Source: JAICMB01 sp035295125
Lineage (GTDB): Bacteria; Acidobacteriota; Terriglobia; Bryobacterales; Bryobacteraceae
DNA length: 64,000 bases
Reading direction: 5' to 3'
Assembly (NCBI GenBank): GCA_035295125.1
Contig: DATGJP010000008.1
Location: 248,001 to 312,000, forward strand
Below are positions 56,512 through 64,000 of the stretch, piece after piece (position 1 is the stretch's first letter; each line of letters opens with the position of its first letter). The position numbers were made by a program, and so were the translations under genes. The notes beneath the pieces were generated by a model, which was given only the letters and a program-made list of their open reading frames with translations, did no database searches and had not been told where the DNA came from.

Positions 56512-58054
56512 CGTGAAAGCCCCCCATCTATCGGATGAGCAACTGGCCCGGTTTCAGGATGGAGAACTGTCTGCAAGGGAATCGGGCCACCTCCGGTCGT
56601 GCCCCATCTGTGCGGAGCGGCTGCGCGATATGGAGGCGGCCGCCGCGGTGTATATCGAATACCGCGACACGATCCGTGGTCCCGTGCTGGCGCCCGCTCC
56701 ACAATCGTGGGCCGGCCTGAACTCGCTTGTCGCAGAAGCCGGCGCGAGGCGCACGGTGAAGCCGTTCCGCTGGTGGCCGGCTGTGGCCATCGCTGCGGCT
56801 CTCGGTGCGTTGGTGATGGCTCTGCTTCTCCGCCGGCCGAGCGAATCCGCCGCCAGCGCCACGGAACTGCTTTCGCAATCGGCGCGTACCGCCTTCCCGA
56901 TGTCTCGGAGAATCTCCCTGCGCGTACACGGCCGCACGCTGTTTCGCCCTGCCGTACTGATCTCCGACTCTTCGCTCGACAGCGATGCGGATTGGAAACG
57001 TCTGCGCGGGCTTTTCGTCCAGGCACGATATAGCTGGAGCGATCCGTTGAGCGCGCGTTCGTTCCAGGCCTGGCGCAGGGATCTGCCCGAAAAACGCGAT
57101 TCCGTGACGGTAGCGCACGACCGCGCGAACGACGTGACGTATCGGGTTCGTACCGAGACCTCCTCCGGAAATCTGCATGCGGCGTCGCTTACCTTGAGCG
57201 GTCCCGATCTTCGCCCCACGGCTGGTGCATTTGAATTCGCAGGCGAGGTTCCCTTGGAGATGCAAGAGACCACTGCTTCCGCTCCTGTTCCACCGCCTGC
57301 CACCGCGTCTCCGGGCGTCGCGGAAACACCTGCCACTCCCGCGGACATGCTGCGAGTCTTCGCCGCATTGGATGATATCGGTGCTGACGCCGGCGACCCC
57401 ATAGAGGTTTCCGAAGATACCGGCAATCGCCATATTATCGTTCGCTCGAACGGGCTCAACCCCGAACGGCAAGAGGAGATTGCGAAAGCTTTGCGCCCGT
57501 TGCCCCGAGTCATTCTCGACTTCAACGCAGCACTTTCCATGCCACCGTCGCATGCGCAGCGTTCACCATCCGAGAAGCTTGCCAATGGGATTCCGGCGGC
57601 GCTACGGGAGCGATTCGAGACCCGCGCGGGCGGAGTGATCGCGTTTCAGGAAATGACGGATCGCGTTCTGGAGGCTAGTGCCACCGTTGTCGCCCGTGCC
57701 CACGCCCTGCAAACGCTGGCGGAGAAGTTTCCACCAGACGTTGAAGCCCGGCTCGATTCATCCGGCAGGGAATTGTTGCTCCGCCTTCGGCAGCGACATA
57801 TTTCCGAAATCGAACGTCTGGAAGCCCGGATTCGGACGGAAATGAAGCCATTGCTAGGGCCATCCGATGATGCACAACAAACGCAATCCGAGACTGCTGC
57901 CTTCTGGGACTCGGCTCGGGACGTCGATAACACTCTGAATCGTCTCCTCGCCGGCAGCTATTCCGAAGCCACCGGCGAAGAGATGCTGCACAGCTTGCCT
58001 TCACAACTGAATCGCCTGGAATCGGCGATCAGAATGCAGCAGGAGAAGAAATGA
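56504..58054 (+). CDS. Anti-sigma factor with zinc-finger domain and long periplasmic part
   Basis: The start at 56504 (MYSVKAPHLSDEQLARF) has GGGAGG upstream and overlaps the sigma gene; the longer frame to 56348 is rejected. A 516-residue protein. The zinc-binding anti-sigma motif H-x3-C-x2-C is at 29-36 (SGHLRSCPICAERL). One membrane segment is at about 77-95 (WWPAVAIAAALGALVMALLL). The periplasmic region of about 420 residues has a proline/alanine-rich hinge (ASAPVPPPATASPGVAETPA) and a helical C-terminal third (RQRHISEIERLEARIRTEMK). It should hold the sigma factor inactive and release it on a periplasmic signal. Confidence 0.88.
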   Translation: MYSVKAPHLSDEQLARFQDGELSARESGHLRSCPICAERLRDMEAAAAVYIEYRDTIRGPVLAPAPQSWAGLNSLVAEAGARRTVKPFRWWPAVAIAAALGALVMALLLRRPSESAASATELLSQSARTAFPMSRRISLRVHGRTLFRPAVLISDSSLDSDADWKRLRGLFVQARYSWSDPLSARSFQAWRRDLPEKRDSVTVAHDRANDVTYRVRTETSSGNLHAASLTLSGPDLRPTAGAFEFAGEVPLEMQETTASAPVPPPATASPGVAETPATPADMLRVFAALDDIGADAGDPIEVSEDTGNRHIIVRSNGLNPERQEEIAKALRPLPRVILDFNAALSMPPSHAQRSPSEKLANGIPAALRERFETRAGGVIAFQEMTDRVLEASATVVARAHALQTLAEKFPPDVEARLDSSGRELLLRLRQRHISEIERLEARIRTEMKPLLGPSDDAQQTQSETAAFWDSARDVDNTLNRLLAGSYSEATGEEMLHSLPSQLNRLESAIRMQQEKK

Positions 58055-61000
58055 TGCGGCGCGAGCGACCTGTTGCTCTGCTGGTGATCCTAGGGCTGTT
58101 GCTGCTCGGCACACCTGTAGCCGCCGCCGACCAGAACGGCGTGTTCGGCCTGGTGCTCGACCCGAGCGGCCATGCGTTGCCTGACGCCAAGGTTCAAGTC
58201 CAAAGCAACGATACCGGCGCGCGCTGGTCGACGAAAACCGGCAACTCCGGACAATATTCAGTGGCCGGCTTGGCTCCCGGAGAATACAAAGTCACAGTTC
58301 GCTCGCCCGGGTTTCGGACCATCTCGCGGGTCGGCGCGGTTCTCACCCCGGCTGCAGGCTTGCACCTCGATTTCTCGATGGAGATCATCGGGCTGCACGA
58401 AGTGATCACGGTTGTGAGCGACCGCGAACATCTCGACCCATCCATAGGCGACAGCCTGCTCGTGACGCGCAGCAGTCCCGGCGCAGCGTTGCCCTCGAGT
58501 GGACGCGATTACCGTGCTTTGTTCGACCTGATGCCTGGGACCATATTCACGCCGGCAGGCAATAACGACGCCGGCCAGTTCACGTCCAATGGGCAGCGGC
58601 CGAACTCGAACATCATTCGTGTCGATGGCGTGAGCGCCAACACTGGTGTCGGAGGCAGCGCTCTGCCGGGATCACTCCCGGGCGCGTCACTTCCCGCGAT
58701 GTCCGCCATCGGCAACACGGAAAACCTGGGAACGCCTGAGACCGCGCAATCGGTGGAGCTTCGTGTCTCCAGCTTTGCGGCGGAAAACGGCGAACGCCCC
58801 GGCGCAGGCGCCTTCGTGAATACGCGCTCGGGAACGAATCAATTCCATTCCGAATTCTACGGACGCTTCCGCGACAACGGCTGGGCGGCGCGCGACTGGT
58901 TCGCGAACAGCCTCGGGATTCCGTTTGAGCGTCCGTACTACGACAGCCTCGGTCTCAACATCGGCGGTCCCATCAAAAGGAACCGCACGTTCTTCTTCCT
59001 GTCGGGTGAGCGATCCACTCTCAACGACTCGGCAATTGAGTTGGTTTCAGTGCCAGCGGTAACGGCACGAACCAGCGCATCAGAGCCTCTTCAAAATCTT
59101 CTGCAGGCTTTTCCTCTTCCCGTTGGACCCGGTTTGGGAGCAGACCAGGCCGTCGGCGCCGGCCCAGTCGGTGTCGTGGCGCTGGTTCGAAGCGCGAGCC
59201 TTCGCATCGATCAGGCACTGGGCTCGCACGGCAACCTGTTCGGCCGTTATATCGAATCGCCCTCCAATTCATCAGGCGGCTATTACACGGTGAATCAAAG
59301 CACGCTCAATTGGAGGAGTGGGACGCTGGGCATTACGCTCGGTAGCGCCGCCACGGTGAGCGATTTCCGCCTGAACTACTCCCATGCCGACCTTTCCGAG
59401 GGAGTCTTCCAGTACTGGTCGGCCGCCGCTTTTCAAGTCGCCGGGCTGCTACCGACTTTTGAATACGCCGGGGGCTTCTTCAGTTGGGGACCGCCGTCTC
59501 CGAACCTGACGTCACCGATCCCCGGTTTGGGGCTCCCGCTGCTGGGGCTTTCCATCGGAGGGCTCGGACAATTCATCTTCGGCGGCGGAAATCCTGTACA
59601 GCAGGACCAATGGGAAGTACGGGAAACCTTTTCACATCAGCGCGGCCGGCACCAATTCCACGCCGGTTTCGACTACCTGAGGTTGACGCCTTCCCGCGAT
59701 TTTCCTCTTGGCAGTGTGCTCGGCGCGGCGCCCAATCTCGACTATTTGCTCAGCGGCCAGCCGCTTGCTGTCACATACTCCCAGGCGCCGCAATCCGCCG
59801 GCAACATTCATATGGCGTCCTTATTCGCGCAGGACACGTTCCACGTCAGCGACAGGCTCAACCTCGTTCTTGGAGTGCGCTGGGAGCTAACCCCTCCAGG
59901 CGATGCGCAGACACAAATCCCCACTGTCTCGGGTCTCTGGAATGGAACGGATTGGCAGACCACGCACAGCGGCGACATCAACGGCGCCGGTCCATGGCCG
60001 ATGCGCTTCTTCCAGTTTGCTCCGCGCGTGGGCATGGCCTGGCGGCTTCCTGTCTCCGATTTTGTGCTTCGTGCCGGCGCAGGAATGTTCTACGACACCG
60101 CATTAGCGGCTGCCGTCAATCCCATCAACGGCGCCCCTTTCAATAGTTGGGAGTTGTCCGGAGGTACCGGTCTCGATCCTTCAGCCGGTGCTCCGTATAC
60201 TTTTCCGGGCAGCCCCACATCACCTGACGTATTGCGCTTTTTGACCGGCTCGCAACCCGGGCTTCGGCTGCCGCTGTCTTACCAGTGGCGTGTGTCGTTG
60301 GAGAAAAGCCTCGGATCGCGAGGCGTGGGTTCCGTAGCATATGCGGGTTCGGCCGGCAGGAATCTGCTCGGAAACGAGGCTTATGTCGAGCCGGGAACCG
60401 GTATCCTCGACCGCATGATTGCGCTCACTCAAAATTCCTCTACGTACGAAGCGATGCAGGCGCGCTACAGCGGCAGGCTTACCCGCAACGTCTACGGAAC
60501 CGTGGCGTATAGCTGGGCGCACTCTATCGACGATGGCTCGCAGGATTCGTCCATCTTCCTGATTCACCCCGGATACAATCTCAACGAGGCACGCGCTTCC
60601 TCGAGCTTCGACGTCCGTCACGCGCTTACAACATCCCTCTCCTATCACGTAACCGGGAGCCGCCTCCCGGACTGGATGCGGAACTGGACGGTCAGCGGCA
60701 TATTTCGTGCACGCACCGGTTTTCCGATCGACGTCCGGGATGGCGAACAGGCGCTCGGGCTCGTGTTCGACAACGTGGGGCATCCCAATCTCGAGCCGGG
60801 TGCACCGATCTGGCTCCACGATCCGATGGTGGCGGGCCAGCGCAGGCTAAATCCGGCGGCGTTCTCAACCCCGGCCGCCGGAACTTTTGGGACTCTTGGG
60901 CGCAACGCCATTGCGGGCAACGGTCTCGGTCAGTTCGATGCCAGCCTGCGTCGCGAGTTCCCGCTTTATTTCGGCTTCTCACTGGAAGTGAGTCTGAACG

Positions 61001-61188
61001 TATTCAACGTTCTCAATCATCCCGCCTTCGCCGATGCTGCCCCATTCCTTTCGAGCCCATGGTTCGGGCAATCCACTTCGATGCAGAACCTGATGTTGGG
61101 CATGGGAAGCCCGAACACCGGCCTTCCCCCCGTTTTCCAGACCGGCGGCGCCCGTTCGATCGAAATCGGATTCCGCGTTTCGTTCTGA
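58051..61188 (+). CDS. Oar-like TonB-dependent receptor, third gene of the sigma operon
   Basis: The ATG at 58051 overlaps the anti-sigma stop (ATGA). A 1045-residue protein: signal peptide (RRERPVALLVILGLLLLGTP), carboxypeptidase-regulatory-like domain (about 28-115: VFGLVLDPSGHALPDAKVQV; AGLAPGEYKVTVRSPGF), plug (DYRALFDLMPGTIFTPAGN; SNGQRPNSNIIRVDGVSANT), barrel with TRSGTNQFHSEFYGRFRDNG and a terminal phenylalanine (IEIGFRVSF). The gene order implies that the receptor is made under control of its own sigma/anti-sigma pair. Ligand unknown. Confidence 0.92.
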   Translation: MMRRERPVALLVILGLLLLGTPVAAADQNGVFGLVLDPSGHALPDAKVQVQSNDTGARWSTKTGNSGQYSVAGLAPGEYKVTVRSPGFRTISRVGAVLTPAAGLHLDFSMEIIGLHEVITVVSDREHLDPSIGDSLLVTRSSPGAALPSSGRDYRALFDLMPGTIFTPAGNNDAGQFTSNGQRPNSNIIRVDGVSANTGVGGSALPGSLPGASLPAMSAIGNTENLGTPETAQSVELRVSSFAAENGERPGAGAFVNTRSGTNQFHSEFYGRFRDNGWAARDWFANSLGIPFERPYYDSLGLNIGGPIKRNRTFFFLSGERSTLNDSAIELVSVPAVTARTSASEPLQNLLQAFPLPVGPGLGADQAVGAGPVGVVALVRSASLRIDQALGSHGNLFGRYIESPSNSSGGYYTVNQSTLNWRSGTLGITLGSAATVSDFRLNYSHADLSEGVFQYWSAAAFQVAGLLPTFEYAGGFFSWGPPSPNLTSPIPGLGLPLLGLSIGGLGQFIFGGGNPVQQDQWEVRETFSHQRGRHQFHAGFDYLRLTPSRDFPLGSVLGAAPNLDYLLSGQPLAVTYSQAPQSAGNIHMASLFAQDTFHVSDRLNLVLGVRWELTPPGDAQTQIPTVSGLWNGTDWQTTHSGDINGAGPWPMRFFQFAPRVGMAWRLPVSDFVLRAGAGMFYDTALAAAVNPINGAPFNSWELSGGTGLDPSAGAPYTFPGSPTSPDVLRFLTGSQPGLRLPLSYQWRVSLEKSLGSRGVGSVAYAGSAGRNLLGNEAYVEPGTGILDRMIALTQNSSTYEAMQARYSGRLTRNVYGTVAYSWAHSIDDGSQDSSIFLIHPGYNLNEARASSSFDVRHALTTSLSYHVTGSRLPDWMRNWTVSGIFRARTGFPIDVRDGEQALGLVFDNVGHPNLEPGAPIWLHDPMVAGQRRLNPAAFSTPAAGTFGTLGRNAIAGNGLGQFDASLRREFPLYFGFSLEVSLNVFNVLNHPAFADAAPFLSSPWFGQSTSMQNLMLGMGSPNTGLPPVFQTGGARSIEIGFRVSF

Positions 61189-61206
61189 ATCACCCTTGCT
61201 CGCGCG

Positions 61207-62019
61207 ATGGGCAAGCGGTATACCGAAGACGTGGACACATTCCGCATCATTGACGTCAACGAACACAACGTGGACGAGACCGGTTTCTTCTGTGCGATGA
61301 GCAAGCCGAAATCCGACGGCTTTCACGACAAGCTGGAATGGGCCAAGAAGCGTTTTCGCGAAGGCCTGCGCATCAAGATGATCGCTCACGGAAGCCGCGG
61401 CTTTATTGAATACATGCCCGGCGAGTTTGCGTGGCGCGCGATTCAGGCGCCGCGCTATATGGTGATTCACTGCATGTGGGTGGTCGGGCGGACTAAAGGA
61501 AGAGGGGCGGGCAAGGCTTTGCTCGACGAATGTATCCGCGACGCGAGGGAGCAAAAGATGGCCGGCGTTGCGGCGGTCACCGCCCCCGACCGGCTTGGCC
61601 TGGTCGACACCGGCTTCTTCCTCAAACAAGGATTCAAAGTTGTCGACACTGCTCCACCGGGGCTCGATCTCGTCGTGCTGAAGTTCAAACGAGCGCCTGA
61701 TCCGAAGTTCGATGGCGGCTGGAATTCCAAGCTGCAAGACCTGGGGCCGGATCTCACGGTGGTATATTCGGCCCAGTGTCCCTACGCGCACGGCGGCGCG
61801 GACCAGATCGTCGCATTGGCAAACGAAATGGGTCTGCCGGCGCGTTCGCTGGAGATGGAAACGGTCGAGCAAGTACACGACGTCTCGCCTTCCGCTTTCG
61901 CCGCCTTCAATATCGTGCGAGGCGGTGAGGTTGCCGTGAATCTTTACCATCGTATGTCGGGCCGGCGCCTGGCGCGAATGTGCCGCGGAACGGGTGTCGT
62001 GGACATCCGGGCGGTATAA
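61207..62019 (+). CDS. GNAT acetyltransferase fused to a YoaP-like domain
   Basis: A 270-residue cytoplasmic protein. The GNAT part (about 1-160) shows the acetyl-CoA loop in MWVVGRTKGRGAGKALLDEC (R/Q-x-x-G-x-G/A pattern) and a late VDTGFFLKQGF. The C-terminal about 100 residues resemble the YoaP domain with a thioredoxin-like start: TVVYSAQCPYAHGGADQIVA, whose single cysteine sits at the redox position. The substrate is unknown. It begins 18 bp after the receptor gene, so read-through from the sigma operon is possible. Confidence 0.82.
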   Translation: MGKRYTEDVDTFRIIDVNEHNVDETGFFCAMSKPKSDGFHDKLEWAKKRFREGLRIKMIAHGSRGFIEYMPGEFAWRAIQAPRYMVIHCMWVVGRTKGRGAGKALLDECIRDAREQKMAGVAAVTAPDRLGLVDTGFFLKQGFKVVDTAPPGLDLVVLKFKRAPDPKFDGGWNSKLQDLGPDLTVVYSAQCPYAHGGADQIVALANEMGLPARSLEMETVEQVHDVSPSAFAAFNIVRGGEVAVNLYHRMSGRRLARMCRGTGVVDIRAV

Positions 62020-62026
62020 TTCCGGC

Positions 62027-64000
62027 ATGACGTCATACAGAACCGCCGCCGCTATTGTCTTCTGTGTTCTGACCGCAAGTGCCGCGACTCCGACGATTGA
62101 CCAATCCCTCAACGCTAAGTCCGTGCAAGGCACCCAGATTTCTCCCGATGGGCGTTATGTCGCTTACGGCGTCCAGCAGACCAATTGGGAAGAGAACGAC
62201 TTCGTTCAGCAGATCTGGATCGCTGTCACCGCGACGGGAGAACATTACCAGTTGACGAGTGGTAAGAAATCGTCGAACGGCCCGCAATGGTCGCCCGATT
62301 CCCGGCGGATCGCGTTCGTCTCCGATCGCGACGGGAAGCGTCAGATCTATATCATCTCGCCGGCCGGCGGCGAGGCGGCCCAACTCACAACGGAGGAGAA
62401 CGGCGTGGGCGGAATTGCCTGGTCGCCCGACGGTTCGTCGATTGCATTCACGTCGACAGGTCCCGACAACAAGGCAAAGAAGGATCGCAAAGAGAAGTAT
62501 GGCGATTTCGAGATTATCGGCGGTGATTACAGCATGAACCACTTGTGGGTTGTGAAGGTGCCCACCGAGATTCCGTCCGATCACAAGCAACTGCCGAAAC
62601 CTGAAGAATTGACCAAGGGAGATCAGTTAAATATCGGAAGCTTTTCGTGGTCTCCCGACGGACGCCGTATTGCATTTGACGCCACTCGAGATCCGGATCT
62701 CGGCTCGCAGGACACCCAGCAGGTCTACGTTCTCGACATGAACGACCATCATGTGCGCAAGCTGCTGGAAATGGCCGGCCCCAACGGTAATCCGAAGTGG
62801 TCGCCCGACGGCAAGGAGATCGCTTTCGTCACCGCGAACGGCGACAAGTTCTTCTTTTACTCGAATCGATATATTGCAGCGGTGCCTGCGGACGGCGGAA
62901 CGGCGCGCGTTCTGACGAAGGAATTCGACGAGGATACGAACCTGATCGACTGGAGCGCGGATGGCATTTACTTCAACGCTCTCCAGAAGACCGCGGCCCA
63001 CGTATATCGCCTCGACCCCGCCACCAGCGCGATCCGGCGATTGAGCGGCCCGGACGCGTACCATGCTTCGGGAGCGTCATTTACCAAAGACCATCGCACA
63101 ATGGCCGGAGTCGGCGCCCAGCCAAATCATTTTGCGGAGGTCTTCGTGTCTTCGGTGTCCGATTTTGCGCCGAAGTACCTCAGCGATGTGTCGGCGCAAT
63201 GGAAGGATTTCCAACTTGCGACTCGCGAGGTCATTCAGTGGAAATCGAAGGATGGTGCGGAGATTGAAGGCGTCCTTATCAAGCCCGCCGGGTACGATCC
63301 GTCGCGAAAGTATCCGTTGCTGGTGGTGATTCACGGCGGCCCCACAGGTGTGGACACACCGCTCATGAGCGCCGACCGCTATTATCCCGTGGAGATGTTC
63401 GCGGCCAAAGGCGCACTCGTTCTGAAGCCGAATTATCGCGGATCCGCAGGCTATGGAGCAAAGTTCCGCGCGCTGAATGTCCGCAACTTGGGAATCGGCG
63501 ATTATGAGGACGTCATCTCGGGGGTGGACCACCTCATCGCCAAGGGCATGGTGGACAAGGATCGCGTGGGATCCATGGGGTGGAGCGAGGGCGGCTACAT
63601 CTCGGCGTTCATCACCTGCTACAGCGACCGGTTCAAGGCCGTCTCGGTCGGTGCGGGAATTTCCGATTGGATGACTTATTACGTGAATACCGACATCCAT
63701 CCGTTCACGCGCCAGTACCTGAAGGCGACACCCTGGGAAGACGCCGAGATCTACCGCAAGACATCTCCGATCACGTATGTGAACCGCGCCAGGACCCCGA
63801 CGCTCATTCAGCATGGCGACCAGGACAAGCGCGTGCCGCCGCCGAATTCGTTTGAGTTGTACCAGGCGCTGCGGGATCGCGGCGTGCCGGCGAAGCTGAT
63901 CCTTTACAAGGGGTTCGGACATCCCATCAACAAGCCGAAACAGCAGCGCGCCGTTATGGAGCACAATTACGAGTGGTTCAGCAAATATATTTGGGGCGAA
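62027..64000 (+). CDS. S9 family peptidase (prolyl oligopeptidase-like), cut by window end
   Basis: The ATG at 62027 (MTSYRTAAAIVFCVLTASAA) gives a signal peptide. The frame is open for 658 codons to the window end, and the last residues (WFSKYIWGE) suggest only a short piece is missing. N-terminal beta-propeller repeats with SPDGR/SPDSR motifs (PQWSPDSRRIAFVSDRDGK; FSWSPDGRRIAFDATRD) fill about 20-390. The alpha/beta hydrolase domain has S520 in GSMGWSEGGYISAF, D600 in IQHGDQDKRVPPP and H632 in YKGFGHPINKPKQ. It is an exported oligopeptidase or dipeptidyl aminopeptidase. It starts 7 bp after the GNAT gene. Confidence 0.92.
   Translation, partial: MTSYRTAAAIVFCVLTASAATPTIDQSLNAKSVQGTQISPDGRYVAYGVQQTNWEENDFVQQIWIAVTATGEHYQLTSGKKSSNGPQWSPDSRRIAFVSDRDGKRQIYIISPAGGEAAQLTTEENGVGGIAWSPDGSSIAFTSTGPDNKAKKDRKEKYGDFEIIGGDYSMNHLWVVKVPTEIPSDHKQLPKPEELTKGDQLNIGSFSWSPDGRRIAFDATRDPDLGSQDTQQVYVLDMNDHHVRKLLEMAGPNGNPKWSPDGKEIAFVTANGDKFFFYSNRYIAAVPADGGTARVLTKEFDEDTNLIDWSADGIYFNALQKTAAHVYRLDPATSAIRRLSGPDAYHASGASFTKDHRTMAGVGAQPNHFAEVFVSSVSDFAPKYLSDVSAQWKDFQLATREVIQWKSKDGAEIEGVLIKPAGYDPSRKYPLLVVIHGGPTGVDTPLMSADRYYPVEMFAAKGALVLKPNYRGSAGYGAKFRALNVRNLGIGDYEDVISGVDHLIAKGMVDKDRVGSMGWSEGGYISAFITCYSDRFKAVSVGAGISDWMTYYVNTDIHPFTRQYLKATPWEDAEIYRKTSPITYVNRARTPTLIQHGDQDKRVPPPNSFELYQALRDRGVPAKLILYKGFGHPINKPKQQRAVMEHNYEWFSKYIWGE

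Overview
The window looks like chromosomal DNA of a Solibacter/Bryobacter-type acidobacterium (order Bryobacterales). This rests on several family signatures read from the sequence: two ADOP-type FtsX permeases, one next to a PadR regulator; a VWFA-related acidobacterial protein; the Solibacter-type C-terminal domain (TIGR03437-like) on two secreted proteins; Oar-like TonB receptors with an N-terminal carboxypeptidase-regulatory domain; and a high-GC genome with many short intergenic palindromes. Taxonomy is inferred from these, not from a marker gene.

Layout. 1-6.5 kb: PadR/ADOP pair, HD-domain protein, tRNA-Ala(GGC), a second ADOP permease. 6.5-8.6 kb: a decayed stretch with a TIM-barrel gene remnant, a DUF433/DUF5615 toxin-antitoxin remnant whose 5' part is inverted, and two small membrane proteins. 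8.8-11.3 kb: an overlapping three-gene operon including DUF4166, and a PP2C phosphatase. 11.6-16.9 kb: a GH2 glycosidase, a thioredoxin-like protein with an in-frame TGA at the redox-active cysteine position (probable selenoprotein with a bacterial SECIS hairpin), a sugar isomerase-like protein and a ceramidase-like hydrolase. 17.1-22.8 kb: hpf, rpoN, tyrS, folP and an acyltransferase. 23.1-30.4 kb: two secreted acidobacterial proteins, then an operon of alpha/beta hydrolase, ABC ATPase and ABC permease. 30.4-36.1 kb: an isochorismatase-like protein lacking the usual cysteine, a chemotaxis receptor, a DUF5685 protein and a kinase-like protein with a receiver domain and an eroded ATP site. 36.4-42 kb: nucleotidyltransferase overlapping uvrA, and a GH5 glycanase. 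43-46.6 kb: hypothetical membrane-anchored protein, GT39-type glycosyltransferase, phosphodiesterase.

46.6-53.8 kb is the clearest regulated unit. A TonB receptor and glpD run leftward; glpT and a GntR/UTRA regulator run rightward. The gene-free space between them holds two sigma70-like promoters, each overlapped by a CTGTCTAG-type palindrome. I read this as an uptake and oxidation system for glycerol-3-phosphate (or a precursor) controlled by the local GntR protein.

53.9-64 kb: another GT39-type protein, an outer-membrane barrel, an ECF sigma / anti-sigma / TonB receptor operon, a GNAT-YoaP protein, and an S9 peptidase cut by the window end.

The probable selenoprotein at 13982-14551 is the most unusual item. 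A standard gene caller would miss it or split it at the TGA.
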